From: Chryseobacterium pennae
Lineage (GTDB): Bacteria; Bacteroidota; Bacteroidia; Flavobacteriales; Weeksellaceae
DNA: 64,000 bases
Direction of reading: 5' to 3'
NCBI RefSeq assembly: GCF_003385515.1
Contig: NZ_QNVT01000005.1
Location: 124,001 to 188,000, forward strand
In this document: positions 24,489 through 32,691 of the stretch, piece after piece
How positions within the stretch are numbered: position 1 is the first letter of the stretch
How the letters are laid out: the number at the start of each line of letters is the position of its first letter
The notes under the pieces: generated by a model
What the model saw: the letters and a program-made list of their open reading frames with translations, nothing else
Told to the model about the DNA's origin: nothing
Database searches by the model: none
Position numbers and translations under genes: made by a program

Positions 24489-25073
24489 ATGAAACCTGAA
24501 TTTACCTCCGTTTTATTAGACAATACCCAGCTTGATTATCTCCAAAACCCTTTATGGAAAAGGATTTCAGATTATCAGATTGACCAGGCAGAAGTAGTTA
24601 TTCCTTTTTCCAGAAAATTGGCTCAAACTGAAGGTTGGGCAAGAAGATTTTGTATGCTAGCCATTGAAGAATATAAAAAATTTGTTTATTTATGCTGTAT
24701 CTCCAAAAATGGAGCATCTCCTTCTATAACAGTAGATAAAGTATGGCATCTGCATCTACTGTATACCACCGAATACTGGAAAGAATTCTGCCCGAAAATC
24801 CTCGAAAAAGAATTGCATCATTTCCCGAATGTAGGCGGAATTAATGATTATCATAAGCATCAGGACTGGTATCTGGAAACCTTAAAACTTTACATCCATA
24901 TTTTTAGACAGAACCCACCCGAAATTTTTTGGAGGATTCCCAATGAAATTATACCTTTCCTGTTACCGGAAAATGAAAGTAAAATAAAAACTACCAAACA
25001 GTTTACATGGAAAAAGACCTTTGAAAATTTGCATTCAAAAGTCTTTAAATATATTCACGGTACATCGGTCTAA
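24489..25073 (+). CDS. GRDP-like (glycine-rich domain-containing) protein, 194 aa
   Basis: The sequence SITVDKVWHLHLLYTTEYWK followed by EFC is the signature of the conserved N-terminal GRDP domain (VDxxWHxHLLxTxxYxxFC), at about residues 76-100. It is known from plant and bacterial proteins of unclear function. The His/Trp/Cys positions could be a metal or small-molecule site. The glycine-rich part after which the family is named is missing; the C-terminus here is Lys-rich (KTTKQFTWKKTFENL). It is cytoplasmic, with no signal peptide. It is paired with the preceding Cys-tailed membrane protein. Confidence 0.75.
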   Translation: MKPEFTSVLLDNTQLDYLQNPLWKRISDYQIDQAEVVIPFSRKLAQTEGWARRFCMLAIEEYKKFVYLCCISKNGASPSITVDKVWHLHLLYTTEYWKEFCPKILEKELHHFPNVGGINDYHKHQDWYLETLKLYIHIFRQNPPEIFWRIPNEIIPFLLPENESKIKTTKQFTWKKTFENLHSKVFKYIHGTSV

Positions 25074-25091
25074 AAACAAATTAATTCCAAA

Positions 25092-25961
25092 TTACTCTTC
25101 CAGTAACTGTTTTTTAGACTGTTGAAGAGCTTCTTTTTCTTTTTCCGAAAGTTGAGGATACTTAAGGTCTATTTTTTCCAGAGTATCTATAATGATCTGA
25201 ATTGCTGCCGTTCTGGCAAACCACTTATTGTCCGCAGGAAGCACGTACCATGGAGCATGATCCTTTGATGTTTCGTTGATTGCTGTTTCATAAGCTACCA
25301 TATATTGATCAAATAATGCTCTTTCCGGAAGATCTCCTGTAGAAAATTTCCAGTTTTTTTCCGGTTCATTAATTCTGTCCAATAGTCTTTTCTTTTGTTC
25401 ATCCTTAGAAACATTCAGGAAAATTTTGATAATGGTAGTACCGTTTTGGGCAAGATGCTTCTCAAAATTACGGATGCTTTCATAGCGGTTTTCCCAAAAT
25501 TTATTGTCAAAATCCTTTACAGAAGACCATGTTTTTTCACTTAAATTATATTCAGGATGAACCTTACAGACCAGAACACTTTCGTAATGTGAACGGTTAA
25601 AAATGCCGATCATTCCTTTCTGAGGTAAGGCCAGATAATGTCTCCACAAAAAATCGTGTGAATATTCCCTTGAGCTTGGCGTTTTAAAGCTGGTTACATT
25701 ACAGCCCTGAGGATTCACCCCTCCAAAAACATGTTCTATCAGGCTGTCTTTTCCAGCAGCATCCATGGCCTGAAGAACGACCAGAAGAGACTGGCTTCCG
25801 TCAGCATAAAGCCTTTCCTGTAATTCACGAAGTTTCTCTTTTTCCTGAATTAATAATTGTGTTCCTTCTTCTTTGGTAAGCTTTCCTTTGTAAGAAGTAG
25901 AAGCTTTTTTAATTGAGAATTTTCCATTTACCCTAAAGTCATCTGAGAAATTGGTGTTCAT
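25092..25961 (-). CDS. Polyphosphate kinase 2 (PPK2-type polyphosphate:nucleotide phosphotransferase), 289 aa
   Basis: The enzyme transfers phosphate from polyphosphate to nucleoside mono- or diphosphates. Walker A is D67-A-A-G-K71-D72 within LQAMDAAGKDSLIEHVF. Walker B is in MIGIFNRSHYESVLV, and the lid-type region DRINEPEKNWKFS is followed by APWYVLPADNKWF. A single PPK2 domain of about 290 residues matches class I/III enzymes; the class is not certain from sequence alone. It has an unusual heptanucleotide repeat in its leader (25979-26040), ending 17 bp before the ATG. Confidence 0.92.
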   Translation of the reverse strand: MNTNFSDDFRVNGKFSIKKASTSYKGKLTKEEGTQLLIQEKEKLRELQERLYADGSQSLLVVLQAMDAAGKDSLIEHVFGGVNPQGCNVTSFKTPSSREYSHDFLWRHYLALPQKGMIGIFNRSHYESVLVCKVHPEYNLSEKTWSSVKDFDNKFWENRYESIRNFEKHLAQNGTTIIKIFLNVSKDEQKKRLLDRINEPEKNWKFSTGDLPERALFDQYMVAYETAINETSKDHAPWYVLPADNKWFARTAAIQIIIDTLEKIDLKYPQLSEKEKEALQQSKKQLLEE

Positions 25962-25978
25962 ATAATATTTTTTTATTT

Positions 25979-26040
25979 AAAGATAAAAGATAAAAGATAA
26001 AAGATAAAAGATAAAAGATAAAAGATAAAAGATAAAAGAT
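25979..26040. repeat. Heptanucleotide tandem repeat (GATAAAA), about 8.4 copies, in the ppk2 leader
   Basis: Perfect tandem copies of GATAAAA run from 25982 to 26040, extended by AAA on the left. On the minus strand they read TTTTATC and end 17 bp upstream of the PPK2 start codon. Each unit contains TATCTTT, which resembles a -7 promoter box (TAnnTTTG) without its final G. Copy-number slippage could change promoter or leader spacing. Confidence 0.95.
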
Positions 26041-26134
26041 CTTGTCGTTAAACAACAATTCCCATATGTATATCCACACTGATATCAACATCAATAGAGG
26101 CGGGCTTTAGCCAAAACTTAAATATAAATATAAT

Positions 26135-26166
26135 AAAAAAACCGCCTCAATAGAGACGGTTTTTTT
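26135..26166 (-). terminator. Terminator of the DUF1573 gene
   Basis: Arms ACCGCCTC (26141-26148) and GAGACGGT (26153-26160), flanked by A and T tracts that lengthen the stem, with one G.U pair and a 4-base loop. On the minus strand the tract after the stem is T-rich. Confidence 0.8.
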
Positions 26167-26182
26167 ATTTTTTAGTAGAGAA

Positions 26183-26647
26183 CTATTTCGCAGCAGCCTT
26201 TTTAGCAACTTTTGCAGCTTTTTTCTCAGCTTTAGCAGCTTCTTTCTGCTCAGCAGGAGTTAACACTTTTGCTTCAGGAGCATTAGCATCTACGTTTCCT
26301 TTGATGTAGATTACACTTCTGCTGTTGGCAGGGTCATTAGAGAAAACCTCAATCATTTTGTTGAAGCCTCCTGTAAGAGCCGTGTTATATCCTACTTTGA
26401 TCTTAGCAGTTTTTCCTGGCATGATCGGATCCTGGCTGAATTCAGGAGTAGTACACCCACAAGATGGTTTTACATTTGAAATGATCAAAGGCTTATCACC
26501 AGTATTTGTTACTGTAAAGAATCTTGTACCATCTGAACTAGGCTTAATATTACCGTAGTCAAAAGTAGTTTTATCAAAGGTAATAGTTTGTGCAGATGCA
26601 AGGGCAAATGTTCCGAATAATGCAATTCCTGCGATTAATTTCTTCAT
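26183..26647 (-). CDS. DUF1573 domain protein, exported, 154 aa
   Basis: A signal peptide (MKKLIAGIALFGTFALASAQ) is followed by a DUF1573 immunoglobulin-like domain (about 22-120) with FDYGNIKPSSDGTRFFTVTNTG, the conserved SNVKPSCGCTTPEF and PGKTAKIKVGYN. The tail is a low-complexity Ala/Lys helix (AEKKAAKVAKKAAAK). The CGC motif is typical of this family, which is abundant in Bacteroidota and has no settled role. I chose ATG at 26647 because it begins an ideal signal peptide; an upstream ATG adds 15 residues without one. Confidence 0.9.
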   Translation of the reverse strand: MKKLIAGIALFGTFALASAQTITFDKTTFDYGNIKPSSDGTRFFTVTNTGDKPLIISNVKPSCGCTTPEFSQDPIMPGKTAKIKVGYNTALTGGFNKMIEVFSNDPANSRSVIYIKGNVDANAPEAKVLTPAEQKEAAKAEKKAAKVAKKAAAK

Positions 26648-26689
26648 ATTCTTGAATGTTAATATGTTTGTTAGATAAATTTTGTGAAA

Positions 26690-26697
26690 CAAAGTTA
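26690..26697 (-). promoter_or_regulatory. -7 box of the DUF1573 gene
   Basis: On the minus strand TAACTTTG matches TAnnTTTG, 42 bp upstream of the start at 26647. It also supports the shorter start: the alternative ATG at 26692 would fall inside this box. A divergent valS box lies 43 bp away. Confidence 0.55.
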
Positions 26698-26739
26698 AAA
26701 ATTATTTTAATTCATGCTTAAAAATTTTTTTCTTTAGAC

Positions 26740-26747
26740 TATTTTTG
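26740..26747 (+). promoter_or_regulatory. -7 box of valS
   Basis: TATTTTTG matches TAnnTTTG. Transcription would begin near 26754, so the TTG codon at 26752 cannot be a normal start and the ATG at 26776 is preferred. Confidence 0.55.
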
Positions 26748-26775
26748 CAAATTGCAAGCCAAAGAAATAGAATTT

Positions 26776-29391
26776 ATGCAGATTTCAGAAAAGTACAATC
26801 CACAGGAAACAGAACAGAAATGGTACAATTACTGGCTGGAAAACAAGTATTTCCACTCAGAGCCTAATGACAAACCACCATATACCGTGGTCATTCCTCC
26901 GCCAAACGTGACGGGAATCTTACACATGGGACATATGTTGAACAATACCATTCAGGATGTTCTGGTCCGTCGTGCAAGAATGCGTGGGTTTAATGCTTGT
27001 TGGATTCCGGGAACAGATCACGCTTCCATTGCTACCGAAGCTAAAGTTGTTGCTAAACTGAAGTCTGAAGGAATCAATAAGTCGGATATTACCCGTGAAC
27101 AATTCCTTGAACATGCCTGGGAATGGACGAATAAGTACGGAGGAACAATCCTTGAACAGCTTAAAAAACTAGGATGTTCATGTGATTGGGACAGAACCCG
27201 TTTTACATTGGAGGATAAGCTTTCTCAGCAAGTTATCAAAAGTTTTGTAGACCTATATAACAAAGGTTTGATCTACAGAGGATACAGAATGGTAAACTGG
27301 GATCCGGAAGCGAAAACCAATATTTCAGATGAAGAGGTAATCTTTAAAGAGCAGAACGGAAAATTATATTTCCTTAAATATAAAATTGAAGGTTCAGAAG
27401 AATTCCTTTCAGTTGCCACTACACGTCCTGAAACTATTTTCGGGGATACTGCGGTATGTATCAATCCGAATGATGAGAGATATGCTCATTTAAAAGGTAA
27501 AAATGTAATCGTACCTATCGTTAACAGAGTAATCCCTATTATTGAGGATGAATATGTTGACATCGAGTTCGGAACGGGAGCTTTAAAAATTACCCCTGCA
27601 CACGATACCAATGACTATGAGATCGGGCAGAAACATCAGCTGAAAATGATTGATGCGCTGGATGATGACGGTAACCTTAACGAACATGGTTTACATTATG
27701 CAGGACAAAACAGATTTGAGGTAAGAAAGCAGATCGCAAAAGAATTAGAAGAAAAAGATCTTTTACTAAAAGCAGAAGATTATGTAAATAAAGTAGGAAC
27801 ATCTGAAAGAACTGGGGCAGTGATTGAACCTAAAATTTCAGTACAGTGGTTCCTTAAAATGTCTGAAATTGCTAAACCTGCACTGGATGTCGTAATGGAT
27901 GACGAAGTGAAATTCTATCCTGAGAAGTTTAAAAATACGTACAAATACTGGATGGAAAACATCCGTGACTGGAATATTTCCCGTCAGCTTTGGTGGGGTC
28001 AACAAATCCCTGCGTATTATTATGGGGCAGGAGATGAAGATTTTGTAGTAGCTGAAACCAAAGAAGAAGCTTTAGAATTGGCAAAACAAAAAACAGGAAA
28101 TCAGGAGTTCACTGTAGAAGATCTTAGACAGGACGATGATGCATTGGATACCTGGTTCTCTTCATGGCTATGGCCAATGTCTGTATTTGACGGATTACTT
28201 GATCCTGAAAATAAAGATATCAACTATTACTATCCAACTTCTGACCTGGTAACAGGACCGGATATTATCTTCTTCTGGGTAGCAAGAATGATCATGGCAG
28301 GATTGGAGTACAGAAAAGAAGTGCCATTTAAGAATGTTTACTTTACAGGAATTGTGAGAGACAAGCAGAGAAGAAAGATGTCTAAATCTTTAGGGAACTC
28401 TCCGGATCCGCTTGAGCTAATGGATAAATATGGAGCTGATGGAGTTCGTGTAGGAATTTTATTAAGTTCTGCAGCAGGAAATGACCTTCTTTTTGATGAG
28501 GACCTGATGCTTCAGGGAAGAAACTTCATGACGAAGATCTGGAATGCTTTCCGTCTGATCAACATGTGGAATCATGAAGATAAGCCAGCAATCGCTACAG
28601 ATAACCAGGCAATCGAATGGTTCGAAAATAAATTAAATAAAACCATTGTTGAAATCAACGATCAGTTTGAAAAATTCAGAATTTCTGATGCCCTTCATTT
28701 GATTTATAAACTAATCTGGGATGATTTTTGTGGTTGGTACCTTGAAGCTATCAAGCCTAACTATGGAGAAGGTATTTCTAAGGAAGTGTATAACAAAACA
28801 ATATATTTCTTTGAAGAACTGATGAAGCTACTTCATCCGTTCATGCCTTTCTTAACAGAAGAATTATGGCAGACGATTTCAGGCAGAAATATTGAGGAAG
28901 CTTTAGTCGTTGCCCAGCAGAAAGAGGCTGGTGTATTTGATGAAGCTGTTATTAAAAACTTTGAAACCGCAGCAGAATTGATCTCAGGAGTTAGAAATTA
29001 CCGTCAGACCAAAGGAATTTCACCAAGGGAAGCCGCTGAAATTTATACCAATGCTGCTGAATTCGCTAACGAAGCAGTAGTAAGAAAATTGGCCAATGTT
29101 TCTGAAATCCATTTCGGACAGAAAACAGATAAGCCAAGCTTTACATTCCTTGTTGGAGCAACAGAAGTTTCTATTCCTTTAAGTGAAAACTTAGATTTAG
29201 GAGAAGAAAAGGCTAAAACTGAAGAAGAATTAAAGTATCTGAAAGGATTTTTAATCTCAGTAGATAAAAAGCTTTCCAACGAAAAGTTTGTGGCTAATGC
29301 TAAACCTGAAATTGTAGAGGTAGAGCGTAAGAAACAAAAAGATGCTCTTGACAAGATTGCGATCCTGGAAGAGAAGCTGAAGACTTTGTAA
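26776..29391 (+). CDS. valS: Valyl-tRNA synthetase, 871 aa
   Basis: A class I synthetase that charges tRNA-Val and edits mischarged threonine. The Rossmann fold carries the HIGH-type motif in NVTGILHMGHMLN. The editing domain follows, with TTRPETIFGDTAV and GTGALKITPAHD. The second half has the KMSKS motif in RRKMSKSLGNSPDP. The anticodon-binding helical domain contains WFENKLNKT and FMPFLTEELWQ, and a C-terminal coiled coil (about the last 65 residues) contacts tRNA. I use the ATG at 26776. An in-frame TTG eight codons earlier sits almost at the predicted transcription start. Confidence 0.97.
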   Translation: MQISEKYNPQETEQKWYNYWLENKYFHSEPNDKPPYTVVIPPPNVTGILHMGHMLNNTIQDVLVRRARMRGFNACWIPGTDHASIATEAKVVAKLKSEGINKSDITREQFLEHAWEWTNKYGGTILEQLKKLGCSCDWDRTRFTLEDKLSQQVIKSFVDLYNKGLIYRGYRMVNWDPEAKTNISDEEVIFKEQNGKLYFLKYKIEGSEEFLSVATTRPETIFGDTAVCINPNDERYAHLKGKNVIVPIVNRVIPIIEDEYVDIEFGTGALKITPAHDTNDYEIGQKHQLKMIDALDDDGNLNEHGLHYAGQNRFEVRKQIAKELEEKDLLLKAEDYVNKVGTSERTGAVIEPKISVQWFLKMSEIAKPALDVVMDDEVKFYPEKFKNTYKYWMENIRDWNISRQLWWGQQIPAYYYGAGDEDFVVAETKEEALELAKQKTGNQEFTVEDLRQDDDALDTWFSSWLWPMSVFDGLLDPENKDINYYYPTSDLVTGPDIIFFWVARMIMAGLEYRKEVPFKNVYFTGIVRDKQRRKMSKSLGNSPDPLELMDKYGADGVRVGILLSSAAGNDLLFDEDLMLQGRNFMTKIWNAFRLINMWNHEDKPAIATDNQAIEWFENKLNKTIVEINDQFEKFRISDALHLIYKLIWDDFCGWYLEAIKPNYGEGISKEVYNKTIYFFEELMKLLHPFMPFLTEELWQTISGRNIEEALVVAQQKEAGVFDEAVIKNFETAAELISGVRNYRQTKGISPREAAEIYTNAAEFANEAVVRKLANVSEIHFGQKTDKPSFTFLVGATEVSIPLSENLDLGEEKAKTEEELKYLKGFLISVDKKLSNEKFVANAKPEIVEVERKKQKDALDKIAILEEKLKTL

Positions 29392-29422
29392 ATTTAAAAT
29401 ATAGGCAATGCGTTGCTTAATA

Positions 29423-29463
29423 ATCAGGCTGGGTACAGATGGATAACTTGTATCCAGCCTGAT
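29423..29463 (+). other. Long imperfect hairpin between valS and the DUF4241 gene
   Basis: ATCAGGCTGG (29423-29432) pairs perfectly with CCAGCCTGAT (29454-29463). The stem continues inward through a G.U pair and TACA/TGTA with one bulge, giving about 15 pairs and an 8-base loop. No T-tract follows, so it is not a classical terminator. It may set the valS mRNA 3' end or lower read-through into the next gene. Confidence 0.7.
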
Positions 29464-29484
29464 GGTTTAAAGAAAAGAAATAAA

Positions 29485-30120
29485 ATGACACATATAGAAA
29501 ACATAAAAAAACTATTTTCGAAGGACTTTGTAGAAAGTCCCTTGTTAGAAAGTTTTGAAGTAGGGAAGATCTATCTTTCCAGTGGGAAACTGGTGGCTTG
29601 CGATCCTTTGATCACAAATGATATGCTTCCTTTTTCTATAGAATTTCCAAAAGGAGAATTCTCTGTAATGTTGCATAAAGAAAGAGAAAGCAATTGTGTA
29701 GCCTATGCCGAAATTGTTTTCAATACTGCCGAAATTACAGATTGGAAGTTGGCTACCACTGCGGGGCAGAACATAAAAGAACTGGCAGAAGAAGAGGTTT
29801 TTGGATATCCGGTAGAAAGTGGTATGGGCTGTTTGATGGATGTGGATACCCAGAGCAGTCTTAATGAGCTGGAACAGAAACTTTATCATAACAAAGGTGC
29901 CGATTTCATGGGAATCTACGAAGAGTTTTTCCATGAGTATTTCTTCGATGAAAACGGAGCAATAGATCAATATGCATTTTTAAAACCTTCGGAAGATCAT
30001 CCCGGAACTATATTCGCATTTGAGACCGGATATGGGGAAGGTTTTTATGCCAGCTACATTGCTTATGATAAAAATCAAACACCAGTGAAAATTATTACAG
30101 AATTTATTGAAATAAGTTAG
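29485..30120 (+). CDS. DUF4241 domain protein, 211 aa
   Basis: The DUF4241 pattern is visible: YLSSGKLVACDPLI near the N-terminus, VESGMGCLMDVDTQ in the middle and FAFETGYGEGFYASYIAYD at the C-terminus. No signal peptide is present, so it is cytoplasmic. The family occurs in several bacteria, sometimes as an immunity-like or accessory protein, but has no settled function. I start at the ATG at 29485 (MTHIENIKKLF). The in-frame TTG 24 codons upstream would place the long hairpin inside the coding region. Confidence 0.8.
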   Translation: MTHIENIKKLFSKDFVESPLLESFEVGKIYLSSGKLVACDPLITNDMLPFSIEFPKGEFSVMLHKERESNCVAYAEIVFNTAEITDWKLATTAGQNIKELAEEEVFGYPVESGMGCLMDVDTQSSLNELEQKLYHNKGADFMGIYEEFFHEYFFDENGAIDQYAFLKPSEDHPGTIFAFETGYGEGFYASYIAYDKNQTPVKIITEFIEIS

Positions 30121-30139
30121 GTAAAATTAATTATTTTTG
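30107..30139 (+). promoter_or_regulatory. Probable promoter of the PfkB-family kinase gene
   Basis: TTG at 30107-30109 and TATTTTTG at 30132-30139 fit the Bacteroidota TTG / TAnnTTTG pattern with a slightly long 22-bp spacer. The start codon is 46 bp downstream. Confidence 0.45.
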
Positions 30140-30185
30140 GCACGGAATTTAGTCTGTTATAATTTTTAAACTAATATCAAACACA

Positions 30186-31076
30186 ATGAATTTCTCATCA
30201 GAACAACCAAAAATTATCGTTGTAGGAAGCTCTTCAATAGATCTTGTTTTGGAAACCGATAAACTTCCTTTACCTAATGAAACAGTACTGGCTGTAAACT
30301 CAGAGAGTTATTTCGGAGGAAAAGGAGCCAATCAGGCAGTAGGAACCGCAAGATTGGGGGCAAGCGTTTATTTTATAGGTTGTGTAGGAATGGATCCTCT
30401 TGGGCAGCAAATCATGAGAAATCTGGTGGGCGAAAATGTGAATGTAGGCTTTGTACATGAAACCGATAAAGAATCAACGGGAACAGCTTATGTAACAACC
30501 TCTGAGGGAAATGCTGCTATTGTAGTAGTCCCTGCAGCCAATAAATATCTTAATAAATCTCATATTGATGAGGCTGACCGTTATTTCCATACTTCGGACC
30601 TTGTCCTTGTACAGCTTGAGGTTTCGATGGATGTTGTGGAATATACAGTGAAAAAAGCCAAAAAATATGGCAAAAAAGTAGGCTTGTACGCTTCTCCCGC
30701 TATGAGAGTAAGTGATGAAGTTCTGGAAGATGTAGATTTTATTGTAGCTAAAAGCAATGAACTGTTCATTATTTTTGGAGAAGAAAAAAGAGAAGAAGTT
30801 CTAAAAAAATACTTTAATAAGGTGTTTGTAAGGGATGATACCAATTCTACCATTTATTTTGACGGGACAGAAATGAAGTATTACAGGAAGAATAAAGAAA
30901 AGACTGTTTATAAGATGGGGATGGGAGATGCATTTACTTCAGGATTTGCAATTGCACTTTGCCATGGGAACTCTGTGGAAGATTGTGTGAAGTTTGGAAA
31001 TGAGGTTTCATCGCGCGTTTCTGGAGGTAAAGGTTCACAGACAGGCTTGCCGAGAATGTCAGATTTCTTTTCTTAA
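30186..31076 (+). CDS. PfkB-family carbohydrate kinase, ribokinase type, 296 aa
   Basis: This phosphorylates a sugar (ribose by resemblance) with ATP in the cytoplasm. The N-terminal PfkB signature is FGGKGANQAVGTARLGA. The second signature, with the catalytic Asp, reads KMGMGDAFTSGFAIAL, where family members usually have GAGDxF; here the second residue is Met but the Asp is kept. SEGNAAIVVVPAANKYL matches ribokinases. No ribose transporter or LacI regulator is adjacent, so substrate remains inferred. It is followed by its own terminator. Confidence 0.88.
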   Translation: MNFSSEQPKIIVVGSSSIDLVLETDKLPLPNETVLAVNSESYFGGKGANQAVGTARLGASVYFIGCVGMDPLGQQIMRNLVGENVNVGFVHETDKESTGTAYVTTSEGNAAIVVVPAANKYLNKSHIDEADRYFHTSDLVLVQLEVSMDVVEYTVKKAKKYGKKVGLYASPAMRVSDEVLEDVDFIVAKSNELFIIFGEEKREEVLKKYFNKVFVRDDTNSTIYFDGTEMKYYRKNKEKTVYKMGMGDAFTSGFAIALCHGNSVEDCVKFGNEVSSRVSGGKGSQTGLPRMSDFFS

Positions 31077-31131
31077 CGTTATTTACGGCATATCGAAAGT
31101 TTAAAACTAAGCATTAAAATATATCGAAAAT

Positions 31132-31157
31132 GTCCACTTTTATAGTGGATTTTTTCT
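31132..31157 (+). terminator. Terminator after the PfkB kinase
   Basis: TCCACT (31133-31138) and AGTGGA (31144-31149) form a short stem extended by A/T and G.U pairs, loop TTTATA, followed by a T-run. It ends just before the next start codon at 31167. Confidence 0.6.
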
Positions 31158-31166
31158 TTTTATCCT

Positions 31167-32009
31167 ATGGAAAAACTAATATTTACCACAGAGGACCAAG
31201 CTTCCGTGACCGCTCATCTTTTTCAGCCTGAGAAGAATAATGGAAAGTTATTGCTGATCAACTCGGCAACCGGTGTGAAGCAGCAGGTATATTTTTCATT
31301 TGCCCAATATTTTTCAGATCAGGGGTTTACTGTAATTACTTATGATTACAGAGGAATAGGGTTGTCTAAACCTGATAATATGAAAGGGTTCCATGGATCT
31401 ATGAGAATTTGGGGCTCAAAGGATTATAAAAGATTAACGACATATATTAATGATCAGTTTCCGGAATATAGGAAATTTTGCCTGGGACATTCTGTAGGGG
31501 CTTTAATTCTGGGTATGAATAAAGATTCTGAAATGTTTGAAGAATTTGTATTTGTAGGAACCCAAAACGCTTTTGTAGGAAATTTAAAGCTGAAAACGAA
31601 GATTGAGGCCTATTTGGGATTCGGTATTGTACAACCATTAACTACTTCATTATTAGGGTATTTTCCTGCAAATTGGTTCGGGCTTGGAGAAAGTCTTCCG
31701 AAAAATTGTGCATATGACTGGAGAACCTTAATTTTAAACAAAAAATCAACCAACAGGCTGTTGGAGAAAATTGATGATTATTCTAAAAATTTAACGCAGA
31801 AAGTATTTGTAATTCGTGCTGAGGATGATGTCTGGTTGACAGAGAAGGGGGTTATGAGTCTTTTAAACAATACCTATCCTAATCTTAAACCTACATACAG
31901 GCTGGTAAAAACTGCAGAGTCTGAGAAAAAAGAAATCGGACACATTAATTTTTTTAGAAGCTATAATCACAAGCTCTGGAATATTATTTTAAATGAACTG
32001 ATAGATTAA
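31167..32009 (+). CDS. Alpha/beta hydrolase, 280 aa
   Basis: The alpha/beta-hydrolase fold shows LLLINSATGVKQQVY (strand and oxyanion region), VITYDYRGIGLS and the nucleophile elbow FCLGHSVGALIL (G-H-S-V-G, Ser nucleophile at about residue 109). A late acid and His are plausible in RAEDDVWLTEKG and EIGHINFF. The GxSxG type and the cofactorless fold suit serine esterase or acyl hydrolase activity. Substrate is unknown. Its stop shares one base with the start of the next gene. Confidence 0.82.
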   Translation: MEKLIFTTEDQASVTAHLFQPEKNNGKLLLINSATGVKQQVYFSFAQYFSDQGFTVITYDYRGIGLSKPDNMKGFHGSMRIWGSKDYKRLTTYINDQFPEYRKFCLGHSVGALILGMNKDSEMFEEFVFVGTQNAFVGNLKLKTKIEAYLGFGIVQPLTTSLLGYFPANWFGLGESLPKNCAYDWRTLILNKKSTNRLLEKIDDYSKNLTQKVFVIRAEDDVWLTEKGVMSLLNNTYPNLKPTYRLVKTAESEKKEIGHINFFRSYNHKLWNIILNELID

Positions 32010-32653
32010 TGAAAAGTACAATTGACAACACGGTAGAATTTGTAAAGGAAAAACTAGAGGGAGCCGAAGCAGGACATGATTGGTTCCATATTGAAAGAGT
32101 ATGGAAGCTTTCCAGAAAAATAGCCGAAACAGAAGACTGTGATCCTGATGTGGTAGAACTGTCTGCATTATTACATGATATTGCAGATCCTAAATTTCAT
32201 AACGGAGATGAAACGATAGCTCCTAAAATATCCAGAGAATTTTTAGAAAAACAAAATGTTCCTGATGAAACAATTGAAAAGGTTTTATTTGTAATAGAAA
32301 ATATTTCTTTTAAAAACAGAAGTCAGGCACCGGAAAATCCACCTATCGAACTGAAAATTGTACAGGATGCTGACCGTATTGATGCCATTGGAGCCATTGG
32401 TATTGCCAGAACATTCAATTTTGGAGGCTTTAAAAATAATCCGATGTATGATCCCAATGTTCAGCCCGATTTAAATATGTCTAAGGAACAGTATAAAAAA
32501 TCGAATGGAACAACCATTAATCATTTTTATGAAAAATTGTTGCTGCTAAAGGATCTGATGAATACTGAACATGGTAAAAAAATGGCTCAGGAAAGGCATG
32601 ATTATATGCTGAATTTCCTTGATGAGTTCTATAAAGAGTGGAATGTAGATTAA
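32009..32653 (+). CDS. HD-domain phosphohydrolase, 214 aa
   Basis: Metal-dependent phosphohydrolase of the YpgQ-like HD group. The HD ligands are seen as H in GHDWFHIERVW, HD in ALLHDIADPKF, and the downstream D in IVQDADRIDAIGAIG. Single domain, no signal peptide. These enzymes hydrolyse nucleotides or other phosphate esters; the substrate here is unknown. It is coupled to the preceding hydrolase by a TAATG overlap. Confidence 0.85.
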   Translation: MKSTIDNTVEFVKEKLEGAEAGHDWFHIERVWKLSRKIAETEDCDPDVVELSALLHDIADPKFHNGDETIAPKISREFLEKQNVPDETIEKVLFVIENISFKNRSQAPENPPIELKIVQDADRIDAIGAIGIARTFNFGGFKNNPMYDPNVQPDLNMSKEQYKKSNGTTINHFYEKLLLLKDLMNTEHGKKMAQERHDYMLNFLDEFYKEWNVD

Positions 32654-32691
32654 CATTCTCTCAAAAATTCTGAAATGAGTATCTTTGCATT

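Noticed and set aside
25979-26040. CRISPR-like array
   Set aside because: The 7-bp units are contiguous with no spacers; it is a simple-sequence repeat.
26752-26775. Longer valS start at TTG 26752
   Set aside because: The TTG almost coincides with the predicted transcription start after the -7 box at 26740, and the ATG at 26776 begins the usual ValRS N-terminus.
30132-30150. Sigma-54 promoter (TTGGCACGG) before the PfkB kinase
   Set aside because: The -24-like GG is present but no TTGC at -12; the sequence fits a normal TAnnTTTG promoter better.
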